The notes under the pieces: generated by a model
Seen by the model: only the letters and a program-made list of their open reading frames with translations
Told to the model about the DNA's origin: nothing
Databases searched by the model: none
Source of the DNA: Auritidibacter ignavus
Lineage (GTDB): Bacteria > Actinomycetota > Actinomycetes > Actinomycetales > Micrococcaceae
Direction of reading: 5' to 3'
Assembly (NCBI RefSeq): GCF_003703835.1
Contig: NZ_RDQR01000009.1
Span: forward strand, 1 to 64,000
DNA: 64,000 bases
Shown here: piece by piece, positions 1-8,895 of the stretch
Numbering within the stretch: position 1 is the first letter of the stretch
Layout of the letters: each line of letters opens with the position of its first letter
Made by a program: the position numbers and the translations under genes

Positions 1-127
1 AGGCACGTCGAGGTCTTTCAGATGGCTTGTGTAGGAACTTCCATCATCGGAAGGCCTCGACCTCTATCCAGCTATCGACGCGCCACTTCCCCGAGACCCC
101 CGTCTACACCCTCGATTGTGAAGAGCC
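1..127. mobile_element. End of an ISL3-family insertion sequence (partial)
   Basis: Positions 107-127, read on the minus strand, begin GGCTCTTCACAATCGAGGGT, which has the GGNTCTTC start typical of ISL3-family terminal inverted repeats. The sequence from there to the window edge resembles the untranslated lead-in before an ISL3 transposase, which would lie outside the window. Only one end is present, so family assignment rests on this terminus and on recall of related elements. Confidence 0.5.
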
Positions 128-488
128 CCTTTGTAGATGAGACACCGACAAAATTTTGGCGACTCTATCTACGCCCAGAGGTAGCGAACCTGCGTCCTTT
201 GAGCCAAGCAAGAACAGGAGAGAATGCTTGGGAAGGCGCGATTCCTCCGGAAACACCCAGTTAAAGTAAGAGGTTCTGCTAATTGAACCTATATAAAATA
301 AATACATGATGCATTTCTTCAGATATTTGCATTTCAATATCCCATTCATTCCAAGCATTGTTTCGCGTGCTGTTGCGCTGAGGTTCTATTCACTTTGGTA
401 CTGATAATCTGTGGAAGGTGTTAGGTAAATGTTCTAGCGTACGAACCGTGTGGGATTTCGGCACTGGGCAATGCACACTAGTTGTTCA
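128..488. other. Intergenic stretch, no gene seen
   Basis: Relatively AT-rich DNA between the IS end and the crotonase gene. Short open frames exist on both strands but have no ribosome-binding site or recognisable protein character. I see nothing functional here. Confidence 0.5.
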
Positions 489-1256
489 CTAGGCGGAGGG
501 ATCACGTTCCCCTTGTCTTTTCAGATAGAGCGCCATGCGATTTGTGCATTCCGGTGAGCTGAAGGTCTCGATCGCAGCGGCAGTTTCCTCCTGGTCGTGA
601 TTTCGACCTCGCAGAGCTTCACGGCGAAGATTTTCTTTGGTTAGTCGTACCGCATCGGGTGGTAACTCTGCGGCTGTAGTTGCACGCTGTAGCGCAGTAG
701 AAACAAGCTCCTCAGGACGGACGATTTCATCGATGAGATCTAAATCAAGAGCTTTGTGGGCGTGAAGCAGGTGACTTTGAAGAAGAATGCGCCTAGCTTG
801 CTGAATGCTCATGAACTTCACCAGTCGTTGCGCGGGGGCCATAAATCCCATGGCTACCTCAGGGAGACCAAGGCGTATATCGCTCGTCGCCACGCGGAAA
901 TCACAGGCAAGCGCCAATTCCGTGGCGTTACCGAGGCATAGCCCGGACAATGCAACGACTGTAACAAACGGCATCTCTTCCAGTTGTCGAATGCAACGGT
1001 ACTCGAGGCTGACAAAATCGCCGAACTCCTTTCGGCTTGCATTCACGACGTCTTCAATTGCAAGACCAGCGCTGAAACAATCGTCGCGACCCGTAAGCAC
1101 CGCTGCGCGTGGCGGATCTTTATGCCAGGCGTCGAAGAGTCGCCCAAGATCCTTTACTGCATCGAGCGTTAACTCATTACGAGGGCGGTCGGTGTTGATG
1201 CGGACAAGGGCGACCCCGTTGATCGCCTCGGTTTGGATTTGTGAGTCCCGCTGCAT
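489..1256 (-). CDS. Enoyl-CoA hydratase/isomerase (crotonase) family protein
   Basis: Crotonase-fold protein of about 255 residues that should act on a CoA thioester, as a hydratase or isomerase in fatty-acid or carboxylic-acid breakdown. Family signs are the N-terminal VRINTDRPRNELT segment, the first oxyanion-hole loop DDCFSAGLAIEDV, and the second loop GLCLGNATELALACDFRVA followed by GLPEVAMGF. The Glu of GLPEV is at a position often catalytic in hydratases. The ATG at 1256 is preferred over the in-frame TTG at 1265. It diverges from the acyl-CoA ligase gene at 1597 across a palindromic operator, which suggests shared control. The substrate is unknown. Confidence 0.85.
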   Translation of the reverse strand: MQRDSQIQTEAINGVALVRINTDRPRNELTLDAVKDLGRLFDAWHKDPPRAAVLTGRDDCFSAGLAIEDVVNASRKEFGDFVSLEYRCIRQLEEMPFVTVVALSGLCLGNATELALACDFRVATSDIRLGLPEVAMGFMAPAQRLVKFMSIQQARRILLQSHLLHAHKALDLDLIDEIVRPEELVSTALQRATTAAELPPDAVRLTKENLRREALRGRNHDQEETAAAIETFSSPECTNRMALYLKRQGERDPSA

Positions 1257-1288
1257 GAGCTTCAACCATCTGTAGTCGACTATCCTGA

Positions 1289-1323
1289 GTGTGATATATC
1301 ACACAGTATGGTATATTTCACAC
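1289..1323. promoter_or_regulatory. Palindromic operator between divergent acyl-CoA genes
   Basis: GTGTGATATATCACAC (1289-1304) is a perfect 16-base palindrome, and an imperfect copy of its half, GTATATTTCACAC, follows at 1311-1323. It sits between the divergent starts of the crotonase and acyl-CoA ligase genes, where a repressor controlling both would bind. The spacing is shorter than a CRP/GlxR site (4 instead of 6 central bases), so a TetR or GntR regulator is equally possible. Confidence 0.6.
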
Positions 1324-1596
1324 TAAACCGAAAGGTCGCTACCCATTGCTTGCATCCATATCAACGCGTCATCGGCCTGCTTGCTCGGAAATGTGCGCGG
1401 TGAGCAAAAAAAGAGGGGTCGCAGAGGCCGAGCTGAAGTGCTCATTCGAATGCGTTTCTTGCGAGTGTGTAAAAGAGTGTTTTTGTGGGTATATGTGTGA
1501 AATTTCAGGTGTCGATAAAGCGAAACGAAAATGCAGTTAAAAACGAAGCATGCTTTCTATGTCATCGATGATTGGCGAAAAATGTAAGGAGCATCC
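1324..1596. other. Upstream region of acyl-CoA ligase gene
   Basis: No convincing gene. It carries the promoter side of the ligase gene and ends with the ribosome-binding site GTAAGGAG at about 1584-1591. Confidence 0.4.
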
Positions 1597-3150
1597 ATGA
1601 CGAGCATTCTAGTAGGCGACATACTCCGCAATAGTGCCAGCAGATATCCTGACCGAGTCGCGGTCATCGCCGGAGATGAGCGACTGACGTATAGTGAACT
1701 GCAAGCTCGAACCGAAGCGATCAGGCGTGGATTGTATAGTGCGGGCATCAGTAGTGGCTCACGTGTAGCGTGTTTGGCACGAACGTCCGTTGCCTACCTC
1801 GCTTTGTATTTTGCGACTGCGGACCTTGGCGCGATTCTTGTACCTCTCAACTACTGGCAACGAGGTGAAGAGGTGTCGTACGTTCTCAATGATGTGGAGC
1901 CAAGTCTGCTTTTCTATGATGAAGAGTTCGAAGAACTGGCGAACGGTGTCGCCAATCGGTGCGACAACTCCCCTCGATTGTTGTGCATGCCTGCATGGGG
2001 TCAAACTGGTAGCGGAAACTCCGAATGGCTTGGCTTCCTTGCTAAGGGGCAAGATGCTAAACCCGAATGCTCACCTGAACCTACCGATGCGCATCTGATC
2101 CTCTATACTTCCGGAACCACCGGGCGTCCGAAAGGAGCAATGCTGACTCAGGAAGGTACCGTGGCTAGCGCTTTCTCGGTGGCCTTGGCTTATCGGCTAG
2201 AGCGCGATGACTCTTTCGTGTCTGCACTGACGCCTTTCCACATTGCATCGTGGGGGCATATAAACCCATTTCTGTTACTCGGTGCAACCGTCACACTATT
2301 ACCCAGTTTCGATGCAAAGCAGGCATATGGCTCCATAGTGGCTGAGAGGTCGACCATCATCATCCTCGCTCCCGTGATGATTCATCAGATTATGAATTTA
2401 CCGGAGTTTGATCGGGGTGCTCTGGAAGCAGTGCGCTTGGTAGTCTTTGGGGCCTTTGACCCATCAGGTATTATGCGTCGGTTTGGCGAGTTGCTTGGGG
2501 CAACTCCGGACGGCCCAGTGCAGATGTTGCACGCTTATGGCATCACTGAGGGCGGAATCATTACCGTGCATTGTCGCCCTCAAGACGTTTTCTCCCATTG
2601 GGGTGCGATCGGAAAAGCTTCGGAAGGTTATCAAGTGCGGTTGGTAAGCCCTGACGGAGAAGATGTGGAGTCGGGTGAACCTGGAGAGATCTGGATTAAG
2701 GGGCCCATCATGAAAGCATATTGGCGTCGAGATGAAGCTACCGCTAGTACTCTTGTCGATGGCTGGCTTCGCACTGGTGATGTCGGGGTTCGAGACGACG
2801 AAGGATTCATCACTGTGGTGGACCGCTTGAAAGATATGATTCGCAGTGGTGCGCAGAATATCTACTGTAAGCAGATCGAAGACTGTCTCATCACGCATCC
2901 AGACGTGACCGAAGTTGCGGTCATTGGAGTTCCTGATCCAGAGTACGAAGAAGCTGTATGTGCTGTGGTTGTCCCGAAAGAAGTTCCTACTGACTCCCAA
3001 TTATTGGCCACGTCAATTCAGGATTATGTCCGTGAACGCATCGCTGGATATAACGTGCCAAAACACGTGAGGTTCGTTGATGCCTTGCCTAAGAACTCTT
3101 TGGGTAAGATTCTGAAGCGCAATCTTCGGGAGGTTGCTAGTTCGGTGTGA
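1597..3150 (+). CDS. Class I adenylate-forming acyl-CoA ligase
   Basis: A 517-residue ANL-superfamily enzyme that would activate a carboxylic acid with ATP and load it onto CoA. The P-loop-like A3 motif LILYTSGTTGRPKGAML is near residue 170, HAYGITEGG (A5) near 310, GWLRTGDVG (A7) near 390, and the C-terminal catalytic lysine lies in PKNSLGKILKRNL. Length and motif order are those of a complete fatty-acid/aryl-CoA ligase. The start is supported by a good ribosome-binding site. It is divergent from a crotonase gene, so the pair probably serves activation and processing of one acid substrate. Specificity cannot be read. Confidence 0.9.
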   Translation: MTSILVGDILRNSASRYPDRVAVIAGDERLTYSELQARTEAIRRGLYSAGISSGSRVACLARTSVAYLALYFATADLGAILVPLNYWQRGEEVSYVLNDVEPSLLFYDEEFEELANGVANRCDNSPRLLCMPAWGQTGSGNSEWLGFLAKGQDAKPECSPEPTDAHLILYTSGTTGRPKGAMLTQEGTVASAFSVALAYRLERDDSFVSALTPFHIASWGHINPFLLLGATVTLLPSFDAKQAYGSIVAERSTIIILAPVMIHQIMNLPEFDRGALEAVRLVVFGAFDPSGIMRRFGELLGATPDGPVQMLHAYGITEGGIITVHCRPQDVFSHWGAIGKASEGYQVRLVSPDGEDVESGEPGEIWIKGPIMKAYWRRDEATASTLVDGWLRTGDVGVRDDEGFITVVDRLKDMIRSGAQNIYCKQIEDCLITHPDVTEVAVIGVPDPEYEEAVCAVVVPKEVPTDSQLLATSIQDYVRERIAGYNVPKHVRFVDALPKNSLGKILKRNLREVASSV

Positions 3151-3220
3151 CTTTCCTGACTTACGCTTTCTCCGAGGGCGTGTGCCGGTTCTATAAAGCT
3201 TAGAAAGCACCAGTCGATCA

Positions 3221-3840
3221 TTATTGCATCGCGCCGGAGCATAATTGCCCATCGTATCGTGACTCGCGGCATCGATCCGCTGAGACAGTGACGAAAAGAG
3301 ATGGCGGTAGCAAAACAACGGGTCCCAGTAGTCGCACAGAAATCTGGAGGAAAGGAGTGGGTTCAAGCCGAGTGGCGGGCCACACGACTCCAAAGCCGCC
3401 GGTGTCCTCCGTGTCGGTCATTCCCAGTCCGGCCGAAACGGGGCCCGCCAAGCACATTGTGACTAGCCACTCCAACGTACCGGAGATGGTTCTGATCGCT
3501 CGGTTCTTGAAGGCGTCCTCTGTGCGTCGTATTTCGGCTCCAAGGACGTCACGCGCAATTCGACGCTTGCCAATGAATAGCTCGGCATAGTAGCTCCCTA
3601 GGCAGTTGGCTATCATTACAGTAGGGTTCATCTGCCACAGTGCCGTGGTGCCGGCGACACTCCCACTGCCGAATATCGGGACCGAGAAAAAGAAGTATCG
3701 CGTCGTGAAATGTGAATCCTCAGAGCATGCCAATCAGATTGCAGAGGGTGACTGCGGGGAGGGCGGTGCCGATCAAAGGTGCAACGATCGGATCACCGAA
3801 CCTGATCAGCAGAGCACGGGGCGCTCCTAGGTTGCTATTT
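3221..3840 (-). pseudogene. Possible degraded membrane-transporter remnant
   Basis: On the minus strand a hydrophobic, protein-like reading (ending LIGTALPAVTLCNLIGML, about 3840-3730) hits a stop and appears to continue in another frame from about 3733 (FFFSVPIFGSGSVAGTTALW, then LEWLVTMCLAGPVSAGLGM). The two-frame continuity of transmembrane-like sequence suggests a decayed transporter gene, perhaps once linked to the acyl-CoA genes. I cannot name the family and the call is weak. Confidence 0.25.
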
Positions 3841-4287
3841 GCGGTGAGAAATGGCGCGTAGACATCGATAAATTTTATAACTGTGATGAAGCGTTGAGTT
3901 AAGTCCTCAAATCACTGTGGGTTAATCGATATAGAGCAAGAGGTTTGGTAGGACAATACGTCGCACAGTGGGTAGATTGACATGCCACAGGAGGGGACTC
4001 TATCGCCCACCAAAGTGGACCGCCCGCCGAATAAAATCACGATTTCGAAGCCCGGACTAGGGCATCAGGTGTGGAAAATTCCGGGCCACTTCTCATTGTG
4101 ACGTGACGTTATTGATAGCACCTATGGAGAGTGTGCGGACATCTGATTGGCAAGAAGTCACGACCGTTAAGTTCATTGGCTAACTTGCCTTGGAATGTGA
4201 ATGTCGCCCGATCTCGTTCCGCCTTTTCCTCGGTGTTGCATTCGTTAGTGCTCGAGTTTCAGCGCACGCCAAAGTTCTGGGTACCCA
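3841..4287. other. Intergenic stretch, no gene seen
   Basis: AT-richer sequence between the possible transporter remnant and the MDR gene terminator region. No ribosome-binding site plus frame combination stands out on either strand. Confidence 0.4.
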
Positions 4288-4323
4288 CATGCCACCGCAC
4301 CTCACTACGAGGGCGGTGGCATG
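4288..4323 (-). terminator. Strong hairpin downstream of the MDR oxidoreductase gene
   Basis: CATGCCACCGC at 4288-4298 pairs perfectly with GCGGTGGCATG at 4313-4323, an 11-bp stem about 30 bases past the stop of the minus-strand gene. There is no clear T-run, so it may be a weak terminator or a 3'-end stabilising hairpin. Confidence 0.5.
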
Positions 4324-4355
4324 TCAAGGGCTACACCCCAGGTTCCGAGAAGGAA

Positions 4356-5330
4356 TTAGCTGACGTGAAGCAGGACCTTCCCGCGGGAACCGCGCTGGTT
4401 GTGTTCCATCGCCTCGGCGGCTTGTTCCAGCGGGTAGGTGGTGTCGATGTCGACGGTGAGGCGCTGCTGGTCGACCTTCTCCAACAGCTCACGGAGGCGC
4501 GCACCGTCGGGACGGACCCATACCCAGTGGCCTCCCGCTTCTTCCACGGATGGGTCAGCGGTGGAAGCGTGCCGGCCACCCTCGGTCAGGACCGCGAGCG
4601 TTTGTTCGCGCACGCCACCGACGAAGTCCAGCACGGCAGTGACCCCCTCGGGGGCGAGTTCTTTGACGCGGTCCTCGAGACCGTCACCGTAAGCGACCGG
4701 TTGTACGCCGAGCTCGCGGAGACGTTCGTGGTTGGCCGCCGAGGCAGTGCCGATCACCGAGGCGCCACGCTCCACGGCCAGCTGAGCGGCCAGGTGGCCC
4801 ACGCCACCAGAGGCAGCGTGGATCAGCACGATATCGTCGCCGGAGACCGCAATGGTGTCGAGGCTACGCAGGGCGGTCAGTCCGGCTAGGGGAAGGCCGG
4901 CGGCAGTGTCGAGATCCACCCCGTCGGGGATGGGCGCCACAGAGGTTGCCGGCAGGGCCACATAGTCGGCGTAGGTACCACCCTGGATAAAGTCTTTGCG
5001 ACCATAGGCAGCCACGCGATCGCCCGGTTTGAACTCGGGGGTATCGGGGCCGACTGTTTCGACCACACCGGCGACGTCCCAGCCTGGGGTCACTGGGAAG
5101 AAGGTGTCCATCATGGCATCCAGACCGCCACTCATCACCTTCCAGTCCACCGGGTTGACCGCTGCGCGCTGAACCCGAATCAGCACGGCACCGGGTGCGA
5201 CTTTGGGGGTCGGTACATCGTGAAGTTCAAGGGTATGAGGTTCGCCGTATTTGAAGTAAGTCATTGCACGCATACTTCGCATAACAGCCGACCTTGTTGG
5301 CATATTCCTGCCTGTCGGATGGTGGTGCAC
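4356..5330 (-). CDS. Zinc-independent MDR-family NADP-dependent oxidoreductase
   Basis: About 300-324 residues with the zeta-crystallin/quinone oxidoreductase layout. MRAMTYFKYGEPHTLELHDV begins the GroES-like domain, PGWDVAGVVETVG is the substrate-domain motif, and VLIHAASGGVGHLAAQLA is the nucleotide-binding A-x-GGVG signature near residue 170. Zinc-binding cysteines are missing, as in the quinone-reductase branch. It would reduce quinones or enones with NADPH in the cytosol. The translation start is uncertain: several in-frame Met codons lie in the first 22 residues and MRAMTYF is the conserved beginning. It is transcribed toward the hairpin at 4288-4323. Confidence 0.85.
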   Translation of the reverse strand: MHHHPTGRNMPTRSAVMRSMRAMTYFKYGEPHTLELHDVPTPKVAPGAVLIRVQRAAVNPVDWKVMSGGLDAMMDTFFPVTPGWDVAGVVETVGPDTPEFKPGDRVAAYGRKDFIQGGTYADYVALPATSVAPIPDGVDLDTAAGLPLAGLTALRSLDTIAVSGDDIVLIHAASGGVGHLAAQLAVERGASVIGTASAANHERLRELGVQPVAYGDGLEDRVKELAPEGVTAVLDFVGGVREQTLAVLTEGGRHASTADPSVEEAGGHWVWVRPDGARLRELLEKVDQQRLTVDIDTTYPLEQAAEAMEHNQRGSRGKVLLHVS

Positions 5331-5375
5331 CCCACGTCGGGAACGCCCCTGGTGCGAAGCGTTCCTCGTGCGTTC

Positions 5376-6002
5376 CTAGTGCAGGGCCCCGCCGATCAGG
5401 GGTTCATCGGGTTCCGGGCGTAAGGATTCGTCGATCAGGATCTGTAGTGCTACCACGGCTTGGTCGGTGGTGACGGGAACGGTTGGGTCAGGGAGGTCGG
5501 GCACGTGGACGAATCCGGCTGGAACCGGGGCGGGCCACTGTGTGACGGTTGCGAGTAAGGAGTAGAGCACCTCATTGCACACGAAGCTGCCAGCGCTCAG
5601 AGACAATTGGGCCGGCAGATCGATGGCACGCATGCGAGAGTGAGCGGCTTTCAACCGCAATGTGGAGAACACGGCGGCGGGCCCGTGGGGATCGATAGGC
5701 TGATCCACCGGTTGGAAGCCGGCGTTATCCGGGATGCGGGCATCGCGCAGGTTGAGTCCCACCCGCTCCAGGCGGATCGTTTCGGTGCCGGCTGCTAGGC
5801 CGACGGCGATGATCAGATCTGGTTGGATCGAGTCGACCTGGTCGAGCAACAGGCGAGCGGCAGTGCCGAATTCTACCGGAAGGCAGACGGCGTGGACCTC
5901 CGGGCTGATGTCGGCCTGTGACACTTTGTGGGCTACCTCCCACGACGGGTTATCGGTCATGGTGTCAAAGGGCTCGAAACCGGAAACTAACACTCGGGTC
6001 AT
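5376..6002 (-). CDS. pcp: Pyrrolidone-carboxylate (pyroglutamyl) peptidase
   Basis: A 208-residue C15-family cysteine peptidase that removes N-terminal pyroglutamate. MTRVLVSGFEPFDTMTDNPSWEVA is the family N-terminus. LERVGLNLRDARIPDN carries the active-site Glu. SAGSFVCNEVLYSLL holds the catalytic Cys and GFVHVPDLPD the catalytic His, so the Glu/Cys/His triad looks complete. Length is normal. The stop of the PNPOx-like gene at 6007 lies just upstream of this start, so the two are co-transcribed. Confidence 0.93.
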   Translation of the reverse strand: MTRVLVSGFEPFDTMTDNPSWEVAHKVSQADISPEVHAVCLPVEFGTAARLLLDQVDSIQPDLIIAVGLAAGTETIRLERVGLNLRDARIPDNAGFQPVDQPIDPHGPAAVFSTLRLKAAHSRMRAIDLPAQLSLSAGSFVCNEVLYSLLATVTQWPAPVPAGFVHVPDLPDPTVPVTTDQAVVALQILIDESLRPEPDEPLIGGALH

Positions 6003-6006
6003 GGTG

Positions 6007-6603
6007 TTAGCTCACCTCGGTGCGGTGGGCGTGCCGGGCCCAGGCTGACTGGCTCTGCTGGCCGTGCTCAGTCTGTTGGCCCCGGGTGTAGATGATGCGG
6101 TGGTGGTGCCGATCCGGGGAGCCCTGCCAAAACTCGACCCGGTCTGGCTGCAACCACCACAGCGTCCAATCGTCGGAATCCACACTGGCTTGGGCCTGTG
6201 GTGCGCGGGAGCTGAGGTCCTGCAGACTTTCGGCCCGGGTGGCCTCGACCACCTCGCCACGGATCCGGACGGCCCTGACCTGGGCGGGCCACCAAAACGT
6301 CATCGCTGCCGCGCTACGGTCAGCCAACTGGGAACCTTTGCGACTACTTTTCGTGCTGGAGAAGGCCCATCCGCGCTCGCCGACATCTTTGACCACCAAC
6401 GGGCGGGCATCGGGGACACCATGGACATCGACGGTGGATAAATTCACCACGTGCGGTTCGGGGACCTCGGCTTCGACAGCCGCGCGAAGCCACTGCAAAA
6501 ATGCGGTGACTGGGTCATTGGGAAAGGCCTCCGGGTCAATGTCGGGGGCAACGCCGGTCATGGCCGGGATGGATTTGAGGAAACCACGGACAGCATCGGT
6601 CAT
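6007..6603 (-). CDS. Pyridoxamine 5'-phosphate oxidase-like flavoprotein
   Basis: About 198 residues from the ATG at 6603. The split-barrel FMN-binding fold is indicated by PHVVNLSTVDVHGVPDARPLVVKDVGERGWAFSSTKSSRKGSQL written across about residues 45-90, and by WLQPDRVEFWQG near the C-terminus, the PdxH-type active-site segment. It may oxidise pyridoxine phosphate, or be one of the many general FMN/F420 relatives. The extended N-terminus possible from 6756 is low-complexity and unlikely to be translated. It lies immediately before pcp in the same direction. Confidence 0.8.
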   Translation of the reverse strand: MTDAVRGFLKSIPAMTGVAPDIDPEAFPNDPVTAFLQWLRAAVEAEVPEPHVVNLSTVDVHGVPDARPLVVKDVGERGWAFSSTKSSRKGSQLADRSAAAMTFWWPAQVRAVRIRGEVVEATRAESLQDLSSRAPQAQASVDSDDWTLWWLQPDRVEFWQGSPDRHHHRIIYTRGQQTEHGQQSQSAWARHAHRTEVS

Positions 6604-6921
6604 AGCGTCCAGCCTAGTGTGTCGGTGCCATGTCGGTGCCGGCGCCCCCGGTCCTTGGCCATTCTGCTGTGGCCAATCAGCCCGGACTGATCGGTCCCTT
6701 CGGCCTCGAGGAGACCACGGAGTACGGTAGCTTGCACCAAGGCATTGACGGCCCACGGGTCAACTGACCGATCAGGACATCTCGTGCCACGGCCCGGAAG
6801 ATACGTCAGTCGGCACGGATGGTGACGATCGTGGCCACTGTCCAGACCGCTCAGAAACCGATCCTGCGCTGGTGGAGCCGAGGTGGCTGTGGCTTGCATC
6901 CAGATTTCCTGGGCGAAGGTG
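6604..6921. other. Intergenic stretch between NAD operon end and PNPOx-like gene
   Basis: About 320 bases. Open frames exist but look like read-through of high-GC DNA without family resemblance. It presumably holds the promoter for the PNPOx-pcp pair. No defined site was recognised. Confidence 0.4.
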
Positions 6922-8046
6922 CTACTGATGTGGTGCAGGTATGACAAGTCTGGCCAGCTGGTCGACGGTATGGTCTAGTTGCGCAGCGGTGGTCTGCGCG
7001 CCGAACGTGAAACGCACCGCGGTCTGAGCAAGATCGGCTTCATACCCCATGGCGATCAGTGCGGGGCTGGGTTCCTGGCTACCTGCAGCGCAGGCTGGTC
7101 CCGAGGAACACATGATCCCGTAGCGTTGCAGGTCCAGTAACACCGACTCACCGCTCCGGCCGGCAAACACGAAGGAGGCATGCCCGGGTAACCTGCAGTG
7201 CCGATGGCCAGTGAGTTGGGCCCCCGGAATTTCGGCCTCGACCCGGTGGATGAAGGCATCACGGAGGTCGGTCAGGTCCGCAGACTCGTTCTGGGCCAAT
7301 TCCAGGCCGGTGACCATTCCCACGGCTGCTGCGAGGTTCTCGGTCCCCGAGCGCAGACCGCGTTGCTGACCGCCACCGTGAATCAGCGGATCGCAGGGGG
7401 TCCGGCGACGCAGATACAGTGCCCCGATCCCCTTCGGGGTGCCGAGTTTATGACCGGCCAAGCTCATCGCCTGAACCCCGAGATCATCCACCTGCAGTGG
7501 AAGATCTCCGGCGGCTTGAACGGCGTCGGTGTGGAAGGGAACCCCGTATTTTTCAGCCACGGCTGCCAGGGCGGGAATGTCTTGGACGGTGCCGACTTCA
7601 TGACTGGCGTATTGGATGCTGACCAGCGTGGTGTCTTCCCGCAGGGCATCCTCCAAGGCCGCGGGGGGCACCTGACCGGTGGCATCTACCGGTAGTTGCT
7701 CGAGCTGATAACCGAACCGTTGCAACCAGGTAGCGGATTCCCGCACAGCGGGGTGTTCGATGGCCGAGACCAGCAGGTGGCGGCCCCGAGGCGCAGCCAG
7801 GGAGATTCCTTTGACCGCGGCGTTATCGGATTCGGTCCCCCCGGAGGTGAAGATGATCTCGGAGGGCCGGGCCCCTAGGTGGTTGGCGAGGCGCTGTCGG
7901 GCCGCTTCCAGCACACCCCGGGCCTCTTCGGCGGGTTCGTGTTGGGCCGCGGGGTTAGCAAAGGCGCCGGTCAGATAAGGCCACATCGACCGCAAGACCT
8001 CTGGTCGGGGTGGGGCGCTGGCTGCGTAGTCCAGGTAAATACTCAC
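6922..8046 (-). CDS. Cysteine desulfurase (NifS/IscS type), NAD-operon copy
   Basis: A 374-residue PLP enzyme that mobilises sulfur from cysteine. IYLDYAASAPPRPEV is the N-terminus, IEHPAVRESA carries the PLP-contacting His, SLAGHKLGTPKGIGALYLRR contains the PLP lysine, and CSSGPACAAG contains the catalytic cysteine loop. Its start overlaps the end of nadC by 4 bases, so it is translationally coupled within nrtR-nadA-nadC. In this setting it most likely supplies sulfur for the [4Fe-4S] cluster of NadA rather than acting as the general IscS/SufS, which is a known arrangement in bacterial NAD operons. Confidence 0.92.
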   Translation of the reverse strand: MSIYLDYAASAPPRPEVLRSMWPYLTGAFANPAAQHEPAEEARGVLEAARQRLANHLGARPSEIIFTSGGTESDNAAVKGISLAAPRGRHLLVSAIEHPAVRESATWLQRFGYQLEQLPVDATGQVPPAALEDALREDTTLVSIQYASHEVGTVQDIPALAAVAEKYGVPFHTDAVQAAGDLPLQVDDLGVQAMSLAGHKLGTPKGIGALYLRRRTPCDPLIHGGGQQRGLRSGTENLAAAVGMVTGLELAQNESADLTDLRDAFIHRVEAEIPGAQLTGHRHCRLPGHASFVFAGRSGESVLLDLQRYGIMCSSGPACAAGSQEPSPALIAMGYEADLAQTAVRFTFGAQTTAAQLDHTVDQLARLVIPAPHQ

Positions 8047-8894
8047 GAAAAGTCCAGTCCGAGGTCCAGGGCACGAATGTGGTGGGTCAAGGCTCCCACG
8101 CTGATCAGGTCCACCCCGGTGGCGGCAATGTCTCCCACCGTTTCGAGCCGCACCCCGCCGGAGGCTTCCACGAGGGCCTGTCCAGCGATGAGTTCCACAC
8201 CGCGATGCAGATCCTGTAGCGAGAAATTATCCAGCATGATGGTATCCGCCCCGCCGTGCAGGGCGGAGGGGATCTGGTCGAGGCGGTCGACTTCCACTTC
8301 CAGGTGCACGGTGTGTGGCACTTGGGCTTTGGCGTCTCGGATCGCGCTGGCCAGATCCCGGCCCCCTGTGGCAACCACAGCCAGGTGGTTATCCTTGGCC
8401 AGTACCGCATCGGAGAGGCTGAAGCGGTGATTATGGCCTCCTCCGCACCGCACCGCATGGCGTTCCAAGGCGCGCAAGCCGGGAGTGGTTTTACGGGTGT
8501 CGACAATGCGGGCTCGGGTTCCGGCCACAGCAGCGACGTAGGCGGCGGTGGTGGTCGCAATGCCACACATCCGTTGCACCAGGTTCAGTCCGATGCGCTC
8601 GCAGGTCAGAATGGGCCGGGCGGGCCCTGAGATCCCGGCCAGCACCTGGCCCTGGTCAAATTCGGCGCCCTCGTCGACCGTGAGATTCACGGCCACCTCG
8701 GAGCTCAGCGCGGTCAGAGCCCGGACGAAGACCTCCCCGCCACTGAAGACCCCGGGCTCACGGGCGACCAGCTCGGCGGTGATCTGTGCTGTGGCAGGGA
8801 CGAAGGCCTGAGTGGTGAGGTCTCCGAAGGGTACATCCTCCTCCAGCGCGATATGGATCACCCGGTCAATCTGTGAGGGTTTCATGTCTGTCAC
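8043..8894 (-). CDS. nadC: Nicotinate-nucleotide pyrophosphorylase (carboxylating)
   Basis: A 283-residue enzyme converting quinolinate and PRPP to nicotinate mononucleotide, the third step of de novo NAD synthesis. EDVPFGDLTTQAF, LTCERIGLNLVQRMCGIAT, VDTRKTTPGLRALE with the RKTTPG signature, HAVRCGGGHNHRFSL and LEVEVDRLDQ are all typical. Length is normal. One base separates it from nadA upstream, and it overlaps the desulfurase gene downstream by 4 bases. Confidence 0.96.
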   Translation of the reverse strand: MTDMKPSQIDRVIHIALEEDVPFGDLTTQAFVPATAQITAELVAREPGVFSGGEVFVRALTALSSEVAVNLTVDEGAEFDQGQVLAGISGPARPILTCERIGLNLVQRMCGIATTTAAYVAAVAGTRARIVDTRKTTPGLRALERHAVRCGGGHNHRFSLSDAVLAKDNHLAVVATGGRDLASAIRDAKAQVPHTVHLEVEVDRLDQIPSALHGGADTIMLDNFSLQDLHRGVELIAGQALVEASGGVRLETVGDIAATGVDLISVGALTHHIRALDLGLDFS

Positions 8895-8895
8895 C

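Noticed and set aside
1289..1304. CRP/GlxR site
   Set aside because: The half-sites TGTGA/TCACA are separated by 4 bases, not the 6 of the GlxR/CRP consensus.
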